Source: Prochilodus magdalenae (taxonomy: Eukaryota; Chordata; Actinopteri; Characiformes; Prochilodontidae). From it: DNA of 64,000 nucleotides. Positions 12,487 to 24,400 of this stretch are shown here, in pieces. A program made the position numbers and the translations under genes. Where the stretch lies: the NCBI GenBank assembly GCA_024036415.1, contig JAMWET010000640.1:1-64000 (forward strand), written 5' to 3'. Positions within the stretch are counted from its first letter, which is position 1. The number at the start of each line of letters is the position of its first letter. Below the pieces are notes generated by a model. The model ran no database searches, was not told the origin of the DNA, and saw only the letters and a list, made by a program, of their open reading frames with translations.

Positions 12487-13156
12487 AAGTTGGCTTGTAA
12501 AAGGCTGATTATTACGTTAAAACGTTTAAAAGTTGAACTACCTTAAATTAACTGCCACTCTGCCACCTTAAATTCACGCCTACCACCTTAAATGTCCTGC
12601 CACCTTAAATTCATTGCCACGTTAAATTTACTCCTTCCACCTTAAATTCACTTCTATCCTCTTAATTTCCCTACTACATTAAATTCCCTGACACCCTTAA
12701 TTTAATCATACCACCTTAAACTCTCTGCCACCCCAATGTCACTCTTACCACCTTAAATTCCCTCATACCACCTTAAATTCAATACTACCTTAAATTCACT
12801 GTTCCATATTAACTCCATTGTTTTAGCTGACACTGCTGTGTGTCTGTGGGTCTTTGTGTGAGAGGCCCATTATGACATCACTTGTGGCAGTTGAGATTTG
12901 AATTTGCTCGACATTCCGCCATTCATTTCCTAAGGGAAAAAAATCGTCCGAAAAAAGGGCTGCCGTGCGAAAACCGTATGTCGGAATTCATAGAAAAACA
13001 CAAGCACACTATTCGGGTATAGGACCTACGATCCTGCAAAATTACGTGGTTCTACGTCAAAAACTGTAGGAGGAGAAACGGTTAAAATTTTCAGCATAGA
13101 ATAATAAGAATAAGAAGATTATGAAGAACAGTAAGTTGGCTTTTACAAGCCAACTT
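12487..13156. mobile_element. Non-autonomous element with 17-bp inverted termini
   Basis: AAGTTGGCTTGTAAAAG at 12487-12503 is the exact reverse complement of CTTTTACAAGCCAACTT at 13140-13156, giving 670 bp between outer ends. The right end is itself a hairpin: AAGTTGGCTT and AAGCCAACTT are separated by TTAC. No coding frame lies inside, so it would need a transposase in trans. The superfamily is not clear from the sequence. A CACCTTAAATTC tandem array lies within it. Confidence 0.65.
12540..12830. repeat. Degenerate CACCTTAAATTC tandem array
   Basis: About fourteen diverged units of roughly 20 bp, each around the words CACCTTAAATTC and CTGC or CTAC. The period drifts. It lies wholly inside the inverted-repeat element at 12487-13156. 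Confidence 0.7.
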
Positions 13157-14035
13157 AATTACTACTAAGTACTAACTACTAATTACTAAGTACTAAATAC
13201 TAAGTACCAAAATACCCAAAACAGTAAGACAATATTAGCCTGGGTTTGTAAGAGTTAAGCTGAACCCCTGTCCGTGTTCATTCCCCTTCCGTGCTCTCGA
13301 TTCAGAGACCCGGAGAAAGCCTGCAGGTTTTAGACCCTCACTGAGAAAATCACACTCGGAGATGGAAAATCACATCATGCCGTTTGAATTACAGGCATCT
13401 GGAGAAATGCTAAAGCGTGACTAGCAAAAAGCGCGGCGGCCGAGCTGGGCCGGCTGTCTGAGCCGCAGTAACGCAGTGTGAACACCGCTGTGTCGTGCAG
13501 CCGCTTTCTCCCGAAGTCCCAGCAGAGGCTTTAATTTAAATTGAATTATTCATAATGAACGTCCAGGGGGACAGTTTGCAGATGGTGCTGCACCACCCAT
13601 TAGACTCTGGAGGACAAAGCAACGTCCTCCTCCATTCCTTAGCAACCCGAGTAATAAGGAAGAAAAGATACGGGCATCATTCACCTGTGACCTGTACACG
13701 GAAGACCTGTCGGAAAATCAGATCAAGCCACAGGAATGACCACTGGAGCTAATGTGTGTTCCAAGTGAGCAGGCTTTGAGCTGAAAGGACGGACAGATCC
13801 ATGGAGCAATCTCTTAGAGGAAAGATCTTTCAGTTGACAGGCCTTCAGAAGAACCTGTAGGATACAGTCCATTACCAGTCAGTCCATGAGCTTCTATTAT
13901 AAACCTCCCTGACCCTTTTGAGTTCCGGTTCTTACCCCACAGTAACATGACTGTATGTATGTTTGGTTTGTCTGGCAGCAAAGTAGCAGGGGAATGTTCG
14001 CTAAGCGGCTCCAAACCAGCCTCACGGCAATCGCA
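13157..14035. other. Single-copy island; possible conserved non-coding element
   Basis: The part at 13260-13760 is not repetitive. It includes a GC-rich core at 13430-13520 (GCGCGGCGGCCGAGC) next to an AT-rich block with TTTAATTTAAATTGAATTAT. No reading frame has both splice sites and sensible composition. A regulatory role is inference from composition only. Confidence 0.25.
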
Positions 14036-14039
14036 TATT

Positions 14040-14900
14040 AAGTTGTACTTTCGCTCACTGGCCACTTTATCAGAAACGCCTACTTTGTACTTCTACTCAC
14101 TGGAAACCCCCAAGTTGTACTTCCATTCACTGGCCACTTTATCGGAAACCTCCAAGTTGTACTTCCATTCACTGGCCACTTTATTGGAAACCCCCAAGTT
14201 GTACTTCCATTCACTGGCCACTTTATCGGAAACCTCCAAGTTGTCTGTCTGCTCTCTGGCCACATTACTGGAAACCATAACCACATTCCACTCAGTGGCC
14301 ATTTAACTGGAAATGCCTACTTAGTACTCCTGTTTACTGGCCACTTTATTGGAAACCCCCAAGTTGTACTTCCATTCACTGGCCATTAAATTGGAAAGCC
14401 CCAAGTCGTACGTTCACTCACTGGCCACTTTATTGGAAACGCCCAAGTCATAAATTCACTCACTGGCCACTTTATTGGAAACTGCAACTTATGCTTCCAC
14501 TCAGTAGCCACTTAATTGGAAAGGTCTGCTTCGTAACACTGCTAACTTGCCAGTTTTTTGGAAACGGCCCAAGTTGTACTTCTGCTTACTGGCCAATTTA
14601 TTGGAAACCCTTAAGTTGTACTTCTGCTCAGTGGCCACTTTATTGGAAACCCCCTAAATTGTACTTCTGCTTACTGGCCAATTTATTGGAAACCCTTAAG
14701 TTGTACTTCTGCACACTGGCCAGTATATCAGAAACACCTACTTTGTGCATCTGCTTACTGGCCACTTTATTGGATACTCTCAAGGCATAAATTCACTCAC
14801 TGGCCATTTTATTGGAAACCACAACTCATGCTTCCACTCTGTAGCCATTTAATTGGAAAGGGAAACGCCCAACTGAAACTTCTACGCACTGACCACTATA
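14040..14900. repeat. About 42-bp minisatellite built from a transposon-end motif
   Basis: The unit is CACTGGCCACTTTATTGGAA followed by ACCCCCAAGTTGTACTTCCA and TT, about 20 copies with drift toward the right. Its first half is nearly the same as the terminal inverted repeats of the short element at 54765-54955 and the end of the element at 14960-15395. The array therefore probably grew from such an end. Confidence 0.85.
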
Positions 14901-14959
14901 CTGGAGACCCACACATTTAATTTCTTCTCAATGCCCACCTCTTTGGAAACACCTTTTGT

Positions 14960-15395
14960 ACAGGTAGGTCCAGACAGGTGTTTTAGTTCCACTACTCAGT
15001 ACAACTAGAATGAAACGCCATTATCCAGGCTCCATGGCACCCAACACACCACAGCAGCACATTCTACAAGACTACAGAGTGTGTAGATACACAACACTGT
15101 GGAACAGGTGCTGAAAAGTTTGCAGGCCATCTATTACAGCAGGTGTGCGTTTAGAGACTGTAGTCCATCTGCTGCTGGACGGTCGATCAGTTTCTGACCA
15201 CAGAACCGCTGTTAAGCAGGTATCAGTTGGACCATTCCCAGCACAGCACTGACATGAAACATCTCGGTGGAGATCTTGGTCCACCACCAAAGATATCCAG
15301 CCTAGACCAGCTCTGTGAGGACTGGTAAGGTGGTATATGAGGCCCCACACAACAAGGCAGAGGTTTCTGGGAAAGTGGCCAGTGGGTGTATGTGG
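14960..15395. mobile_element. Non-autonomous element related to CACTGGCCACTTT-end family
   Basis: It ends with GGGAAAGTGGCCAGTG near 15369-15384. The internal CTGTAGTCCATCTGCTGCTG block corresponds to the CTGTAGCTCATCTGGATGAT block of the element at 54765-54955. The left end runs into the 42-bp array. No transposase frame is present. It looks like a longer member of the same short-element family; the superfamily is not recognised. Confidence 0.5.
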
Positions 15396-18215
15396 CTTGT
15401 ATGGGGAAAATCATACAGGAATGCTTCACTGGTAATAAAAACACCTGAGGCTCGTCTGAGGATAACATCCGCGGCTAGTCTGCCATCTAGTGGTAAAGCG
15501 CATCTATATCAACCTGAGGTTAATTCCACATCCACTGCTGTGAACAGCCGTCCGTACATACAGACTCCCCTTGACTGGTCAGTATACAGTACAGTTTAGA
15601 TCAGTTTTTATTTGATGGATTTCACCAAAAATATATTGCGGCACTCCAACAACGCAAATCAAGAACACCGGTTTGCTCTTCATTGTAGCTGAAAATGAAA
15701 ATGAAATTAAAGGTAGCACAACGACACCGATCACAGAAACATGCCTCACTCGGTCTAAAGGGGCACATGCAGGTGTGTAAATGGAGAACTCAAAATACCT
15801 GCAAATATTTACAACCCAGTTTCATGCACACGCCACTGGCCACGGGGTTGGGGGGCTGGTGCTGATACACGAGCCATGAAAGCATGAGCCATGCACACGC
15901 ACACGCATGCACATGCACGCACACACATACGGAAAACACATCAACAAAAGAACGTAAGTCGTACGATGGAGTTAGTAATCACAGTGAGAGAGGATCATTA
16001 TGAGCGCTACATTAACAATCTGTCCAATGTGCTGTTTTATAACCTGAAGTTAAACACAACTGACACACGCACAGAGGAAAACCCACAAACATTATTTTCC
16101 CAAACCCTAATCCCCTAAAAAAGAAAAATCAGATTATTCCCATCTAGATCATCATTCCTCAGAAATCCCGCACTTCCATCTACAGCCATTCGGGAGTCAG
16201 TGTATAAACTAGGAAGCCAGAGTGCTTAGGAGATAGGAGTGGGCGAGGTTCGCTCCCACCACTGCAGAGATGGTTGTTGAATTTAAGGAGTAGTGCCATG
16301 CACACGAGTGTAGATCATTTCACAGTAATAATAATAATAATAATATTAATAATAATAATAATACACATCTCTTCATTCACATGTCAATTAGCAGACTCAT
16401 CCTTAAAGCCAGTTTGGCCAAAAAAAAAAATAATAATAATAATAATTACAATAATAATGATTGGCCAATTCCTCAATACCCCAATCGAAGCTGACCCAAG
16501 TGAACATGTTTGGTGTGTGAAGCTTGCTTCTTTAGTTCAGCCACCAGAGCTATGAAGCTAATATAGCTAACAGGTAACAGAAGTTCATACAACCACTAAT
16601 TAGCGACTTCATGTAACTGCACGTCTTGGTCTTGGCCTGACCCGGTCGCGTCTTGCTTTGGTCCGTTGTATGTGATTTTTGAAATCCAAGCCAAAAGTGC
16701 CCAAACTGGCTGATTTCATAATAAGAGAACATCAAATAAACAAACATCACTCACCATCACCCTGTGGCAACAAGGACTGAAGGAACCGTTTGGTGGCAAA
16801 TCAAATTCACATGTATGCCCTCGTACCCCCACCAGGTGCAGTCAATCAGTTTAGTAATCAATGTGCAACATGACATGGCATTGATTTCCGAGAATGCTGG
16901 CTTATTCAAGTGAGCCATGGTGCCCTGTGGTGGCTCCGTGTTGGGATGCCATGTATTATGCTCTGGTCCAGTGCTGTCAGAAACTTGGAAACCCCCATTC
17001 CGCCACTTGTAAGTTGAACTGCCAACAAAGGGGCTCTTACAGCTGGTTTAACCTTTTAATGGGGGGTGAACTGTGTGCTAATCAACATGGAAAATCTCCG
17101 GATCGGCATGCCCCCTTGTGGTGGGTGTATCTCACAACAAGCCCTCGAATTAACTGAAGTCGTATTTACTAATGAACCATTTTAAATATACAACTTTCCG
17201 ATGAGCACCCGAACGCAGCTTTAGCCCCATCTTTGGCCATCTTCCATGGAATCATGGACTGATACCACATTGTGTAATTAAATATTCCGTTTTCCAATCT
17301 TCCAAATCAGTTTCCAGTATTCCAAAATAATTTTCCATTTGCTATTTATAGAGTTTTACAGCTTCTAGCAACACCTTATCTAAAACAACGCTGACTCTTT
17401 CAGAAATGAAGGCCTGGATGTGGCTTGAGCGGGTGATACGTTTGGGGGACGTATTTACGGGAGCTGTCTGGGTGACTATTGACTTGCAGTGTTAGCAACG
17501 TTAGCTTATATCTCCTTTTCTAAACTAAAGAAGCCAAACTTACGGCACTAGCGATGTCTTAGCTGATCAATCACATGTAGAAAATCACGTCAACTGTTTG
17601 CTAAAGTGTTCCTGTAAATAAACAACATTACTCACCGTCGCCCTCTAGAGTCCGAAGTAGGAACTTGTGTTGTTTCCCTAAGATTTTGAATTGATTGTCT
17701 TAAATCCACCATATGAAAACCCACCCATTCCAGTCTGTTCACACCAAACACGTCTTGGCTGATCAACTACAGATGGAATGAGGGCAGAATTATGCTGATC
17801 AGCTTTTCCATCAAACCTCCACTTTAAAAGCCCACTCTGCATTACATTACACTTGAAGAAAGAACTTACCAAACGGAGATCAAACTAAGATTTGTGTTGA
17901 AGACGGAGATTAATAATTAATAACATGGCCCGGCCAGGCCCTTGCTCTTTTTACGTCGTATCATCAAATATTAAAGAATCCTTCAGGAGAAATAATTCCT
18001 CCGTTAAACATTTTTACACGTTACCCACGCACAATTCAAGCCATTATCCATCGCAGCCAAAGGCACTCTTCCTTGAACTATACAAAAGCTGCACTACTTG
18101 CTCAGCTCTCCTGGGTAGAGCCGGGCGGTTGCCGTTGGCCCAGTCACCTTAACTTTGTGCTTAAACAGGTTCTTCGTCATTCAACACGCGTCCAAAGCCA
18201 AAGTGTTCAGGAGGC
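15396..18215. other. Region downstream of bpnt2; includes its unseen 3' UTR and microsatellites
   Basis: bpnt2 runs toward this region, so its 3' untranslated sequence must lie just below 18216. I could not pick a convincing poly(A) signal. Simple repeats occur at 15888-15932 (CA-rich) and at 16326-16365 and 16428-16460 (ATA/AAT). A similar word (CACTCACCATCACCCT and TACTCACCGTCGCCCT) occurs at about 16748 and 17628, perhaps an old duplication. No other gene is supported. Confidence 0.35.
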
Positions 18216-18484
18216 TCAGTGTTTGCTCTCGTCCCACGGTGGTAGTCTGTTGACTAAGGCTTTGTGGTCTATGCCGATGCTGGCCAGCAAGCCGCCCGTG
18301 TTCTTCTCAGAGCCAGAGTAGTCAATCTCTTCTCCTTTTAGAGTGGTCATGTGACCACCCAGAGCCTTTAAAATGGCGTTCCCGGCGCAAATGTCCCACT
18401 TCTTAATGTACGTCACATGGATGTACAGATCAGCCTTCTCGTATTCGTCATCAGAGGCATCCAGAAGAGTGAGCACCTTGTATC
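18216..18484 (-). CDS. bpnt2: bpnt2 coding exon 5 with stop codon
   Basis: The exon starts at TTCACAG|GATACAAGG and ends at TGA (18218-18216). It carries [20 protein letters not shown], the second family signature, with the catalytic-site aspartate, then [20 protein letters not shown] and a C-terminus ending DESKH. Confidence 0.95.
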
Positions 18485-21400
18485 CTGTGAAGGTAAGAAA
18501 GTTTCAACATTTAAAACCAAAGTACTTCACACTCAACACATACACTCATCATCAACAGCTGCACAAATAGCTGCACCCAGAAGGCATCAACCCACAGGAA
18601 GCAAACTTGGTGGGTACGTTTGACATCAAGAGACATGGGAATGATTTATTGAATTGAACGTTTCACATTCGGCGCACATGTGACGTAAGCAAGGATCGGT
18701 CTTATCGCCGCACCTGACTGACCCAACACCCACGACATTCAGCAGGCAGTGATGGCCTCCATGAGTCATCCTGATAGCGTCAGCACCATAGGACAACATG
18801 CACGCAGAAGTTACTGTCCTTGTCAACACCACGTCACTATCACCAAACACTGGAATGGTGTGGTGCCAGATGAGTCAGTGACATGTCCCGCTCTTGTCAT
18901 GGAGGAGACGGTGGAAGCACCAAGATGAACAGTGTTCATCAGTTGTTGTCACATGTCACATGCCCAGAAGTCCTGGTGTCACTCCACCTCCACCCCTACC
19001 GCACCATCTGCAGGATGGTGTGAAGGTATTCAAGTTGCATGGGATGGATTATCACAGGACACCATTAGGAACCTCTACAGCTCCATACTGAGACGTATGG
19101 GATGTTGGGCTAGCAAACATGGTGGCGCGAAGCCATACTGAGAGAGACTTTGTAGGTGTAGTTCAGTAAATATTGATCATATCAGTCTAAAGGTATCATT
19201 ATTTATTGATCCTGGTAACCTTTATCTTCCTTCCCAAAGCCCTGCAATCCCACACCTCCTAGTGCAGCTGTTGTTTTGATGATGAGTGTATGAAAAATGA
19301 TAAGCAAGTCGGCTTTAAACAGCTCGACTACGCATGTCTCTGAACTGCAAATAAAAATTAACTTCAGCATAAAGAGACTGTTCAGCGGAACCGAACTCAA
19401 GCAGAGCCAAGAGCTGGATAAACATGACCAAATCCAGAAGGTGAAAATGCAGTACCTGCTCCCCCTGCTGGTAAGATCTCAGTACTGTTCCCAAAGGCCT
19501 GCTGGACGAAGCCTTTAACCTTTCCTGCGTGTGAGCGAGACACTATAACCTTGGGGTTGTTGGCGTTGTAGGACTCACGGGGGTTCACATTTGATGCTCC
19601 GTCCACCATGCCCCAAGCTGAGGAGGAAAAAGGCACAGACGAGTTACAAGAGGTCCTAACGGAAACACTCTGGCTTTCCGTAACCGGATCTCCTCACAGC
19701 ACCTCTACAAACACAGTACATACAGACAAACACAAGACAGCTAAAAGACAGAGACATACAATAACCAGCTAGTAACTGCCACATTAATAGTAACGTGCTT
19801 TCATATCCAGACTGTGGTCATGTTTATGTGGCGTGATTTAACTCCACGACCCAGGCTTGAAAACTCAAGTCGAGTGAAAAGGGTGACACGAAAGCAGAAC
19901 AGAAGGTTCATTCATCTTCTAAGCCGCTTAGCACTCTGGGACAGGGGGGGTGCTCGAGCCTATCACAGCACTTGTTGGATGAAAGGCAGGAAGCACCCTG
20001 GACAAGGCCACCGGGTCATCTCAAGGCAGATACACAGACATACACATTCATATCTAGGAGGTGATGTAGCATCTCCAATTCATCTGACTGCATGTGTGAC
20101 TCCTGTTCTGAAAGAGCTGCACTGGTTACCTGTACCTGTTAGAGTAGACTTTAAGGTTCTACTGCTGATCTACAAGGCTATAAACAAACTAGAACCTACT
20201 TACACCACGGAACCTCTCTCTGTTTATGTTCCAGCTAGTGATCTTAGATCTACAGATGCTGGCCTGCTGCTCATACCTTAGGCTCTTTCAGTTACTCTGC
20301 TTCTAAACTGTGGAGCTCTTTTTTTGTTACTTCTGTGAACTTTGTATATGTAGTACTGGATTTCTAGAATTTCCCTCTGGGATCAATAAAGTATCTATCT
20401 TTCTATCTATCCATCTATCTATCCACCCATCTAACCATCCATCCATCCATCCATCCATCCATCCATCCACCCACCCATCCATCCATCCATCCATCCATCC
20501 ATCCATCCACCTACCTATCTATCTATCCATCCACCCATCCACATATCCATCCATCCATCCATCTACCTATCTATCTATCCATCCACCCATCCATCCATCC
20601 ACATATCCATCCATCCATCCATCCATCCATCCATCCATCCACATATCCATCCATCCATCCACCCATCCACCCATCTATCAATCTATCCATCCATCCATCT
20701 ATCCATCCACCTATCTATCCATCCATCCATCTACCTCTCTATCCATCCATCCATCTACCTACCTATCTACCTATCTATCCATCCATCCATCCATCCACCT
20801 ACCTACCTACCTATCCATCCACCTATCTACCCATCCATCCACCGATCTGATTTTAACACCCAGTAGATTTTAATGAGGAAAACGTCGGCTCTGTATTGCT
20901 GGCGGCCTTAATAAACAAAAAACGAAAAACTGGCATAGTGCCAGCTCTATCCTGGAGTATTCCTTCAGGCATGACTGTCAACTGACCAGAATTCATGATT
21001 AGCTCTTACACCACTCTCTTTGTTAACATGCTCCATTTGCTTTGCTGTTTAAGCAGGAAAACAGACACACCTGTGAACCCGGTGAAGGGCTTGTGGATCA
21101 CACCCACGACAGGATCACCATCTACGGCCACACACACCATAGTCGTCACATACTTCCGCAGGTTCTCTGATGAAGGAAGAAAAAAAAAAAAAAAAACAAT
21201 AAAGAAGAAGGACATGCTGTCCGTTACAGGCAGACACACCCCAGCAGAGGTAGGCATGGCAGGTCAGACAGGCAGGAAGCTTTCAGGCTGTTTCTGCTGA
21301 CACCACCACTCTATATATATATCCAGGGGCGCTGGGACCTGCTCACGGGCCCTGAGGCCACAGGTAGTCACGGGTCCTAATACACCTAATACAGTCAGCG

Positions 21401-24400
21401 ACTTGTCGTGACTTAGTGGCTTCAACTGACCGGACATTCAAATAAAACCCCCGTGTTCCTATTAAATAAACTAGTTCTTAAACAAACCCGCTGGGTTCTG
21501 GAATAAAGAGAAAAGGCTCCAGGCCTGTCTCGGGTGTATGCTGGGCAGATTGAATTTAATGGCAACCATATGCTTTCCATACTTACACAGTTCAGGAAGT
21601 GATGTCATACCCGTCCTGCTTTTCTCTCTACATTTACAAACTAGGTGTCGTACCATAATCGCAAGGTCCGCTCCACAAATGCATACACTGAATGTATTTT
21701 TAATCCCCATGTCTTCAAGCAGAATGTCCGTATGCCACAAAGAAATAAGACCCCCCCTAACTTTTCAAGATACCCCCCCCCCCCTTTCCTGAAGTCTTTT
21801 GAGGCTTTGCAAATCAAGTTATGGTTGTCTGCTTTCAGTCCTATAAACACGTCCCTCAGTCCTTGGGGATAGGCTTCCTATCAGACTATTAAAAGCCACA
21901 GCTGGTCATGGTTGGAAAGTGGCACTGAAGGCAGCCGGTTCCCCAACGAAGATGCCTTGCCACTTTACACCATACGGGATCCAAGAGTTCCTCGTCATAT
22001 ACGGAGAAACAAGGAGCTGCACTGTCCAATGAAATTTGTGTTCTAGCAAGTCAATCTGGTGAATCAGAGGCCCTGAATTCCTTAGGGCACCTGAGCTTCA
22101 GCCCAGGTAAGTCCATGTGCCATGTGTTTAACTTTAGGGCCGGGTAAACGCACCTGTGTATTCCTGGGTGGCGTCCAGAGGATCGATCCACACAGTCACG
22201 CTCTCCGCGGGCACCATTTTCCCCACCGGGATCTTACTCAGTATCTCAGGCGGGATGGTGCGGGTCCATATGGTGGCTTCTCCATCAGGGTTATCATGCT
22301 CCTCTGAGTTGACCTAATAAAGAGGCAGAATTTGTTAAGAATTTGCTAAAATCTTACTAGCAGCTTCTTATTAACGGCTATAGCTCGAGATCAGGGGGCT
22401 GTAATGTCATTTCAGCCGTACACTCTTCTTCCAGGACCATAGAGCAGCACGAAAACACAAGGGCAAACAATACAATACAGTACAGAGTAATAAATACAGC
22501 ACGGGACCGCCACAAGGTACGGTACTGACAGAGACAGGACACGGAACCAACAGAGACAGGACACGGTAACGACAGAGATAGGACACGGTAACGACAGAGA
22601 TAGGACATGGTACCAAAAGGTACAGGACGCAGCACCGACAGAAATAAGATGCTGTACTGACATCTACAGCATGCGGGACCGACAGCTACAGGAACACAGC
22701 ACCGAGATATACAGGACCAGGGTGCCGACCGATACACGACCACGCTACCGACAGTGAGAACTACGGTACTGACAGATACAGGCTCACAGTACTGACAGAT
22801 ACAGGATCACGGTACTGACAGATACAGGATCACGGTACTGACAGATACAGGATCACAGTACTGACAGATACAGGATCACGGTACTGACAGATACAGGATC
22901 ACGGTACTGACAGATACGGGATCACAGTACTGACAGATACAGGATCACAGTACTGACAGATACAGGATCACAGTACTGACAGATACAGGATCACAGTACT
23001 GACAGATACAGGATCACAGTACTGACAGATACGGGATCACGGTACTGACAGATACAGGATCACGGTACTAACAGATACAGGATCACAGTACTGACAGATA
23101 CAGGATCACGGTACCGACAGATACAGGATCACGGTACCGACAGATACAGGACCACGGTACCGACAGATACAGGACCACGGTACCGACAGATACAGGACCA
23201 CGGTACCGACAGATACAGGACCACGGTACCGACAGATACAGGACCACGGTACCGACAGATACAGGACCACGGTACCGACAGATACGGGACCACGGTACCG
23301 ACAGATACGGGACCACGGTACCGACAGATACGGGACCACGGTACCGACAGATACGAGATCACGGTACCGACAGATACAGGACCACGGTGCCGACGGATAC
23401 AGGACCACGGTGCCGACAGACACAGGACCACGGTGCCGACGGATACAGGACCACGGTGCCGACGGATACAGGACCACGGTACTAACAGATACAGGACCAC
23501 GGTACTAACAGATACAGGACCACGGTACTAACAGATACAGGACATGGTACTGACAGATACAGGACACTGTACTGTATATGTAGAGGTGTGTAACGAATAT
23601 TAGCAGATAGCATATATGAAAATAGAGGCCACTGAGGCAGCAGGGGTTATTCGAGCAGTAGATATGATTTATAGCTCAGGTACATACGCAGGATCTCATA
23701 GCTTATGCAACTGAAGTGCACGCTAAGTGTCTATGACACAACAGGAGCTGAAATGTCCGGGACGCATCTCTGCGGATTTTGCGAAACGCTTTTAGAATTC
23801 AGTGTTTGAGATGCAAACAGAGTCAGTTGGCGTGTCGGGACGGATTTCTTTACAGTGGTAGTGAAAGGGAAAAGGGTGTTTGCGAAGTGCAAATATGGAA
23901 ATATAACCCCTTTATTTGCTATTCAAAACCACCAGTCAGTCTACATGTCTCTTCTGGGTCTTTATGGGTTCTTTGGCCAAAAGCTCCTCAGACATCCAGC
24001 AGCCAATTCATAAACACTGTATATCCACTCAGAGTCAGATAAATAGTGGCAGAAACGGCCGCACCCAGAAGGAATCAACCCACAGAAATGAAACTTGGTG
24101 GTTAGGTCTGACATGGTGAGGCATGGGAATGATTCAAATTTCACTTTTGGCCACGATTCAGGACATTCAGCGAGCAGTGATGCCTCCATGAGTCATCCTG
24201 TTCCACCATTGGCAGACGGCTGCACAACACAGGACCACAGGCACTCGGACAATTACGACGACTGTCCTTAACATGACGTCAACGTCACCAAAGACTACAA
24301 TGGTGTCGTGCCAGACTGCCACGGAGTGTCTCAGAATGGCAGCAGCTCATCGTTAGTGACGAGTCCTGCTTTAGTCTTGATGGAGACGAGCGGTTTGTTG

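Noticed and set aside
20310..20873. 187-codon frame of Ile-His-Pro-Ser repeats
   Set aside because: Translation of the ATCC/ATCT microsatellite behind a LINE tail.
23083..23500. Three overlapping minus-strand frames with the same 23-residue repeat
   Set aside because: A 23-bp array is open in all phases; it lies in bpnt2 intron 1.
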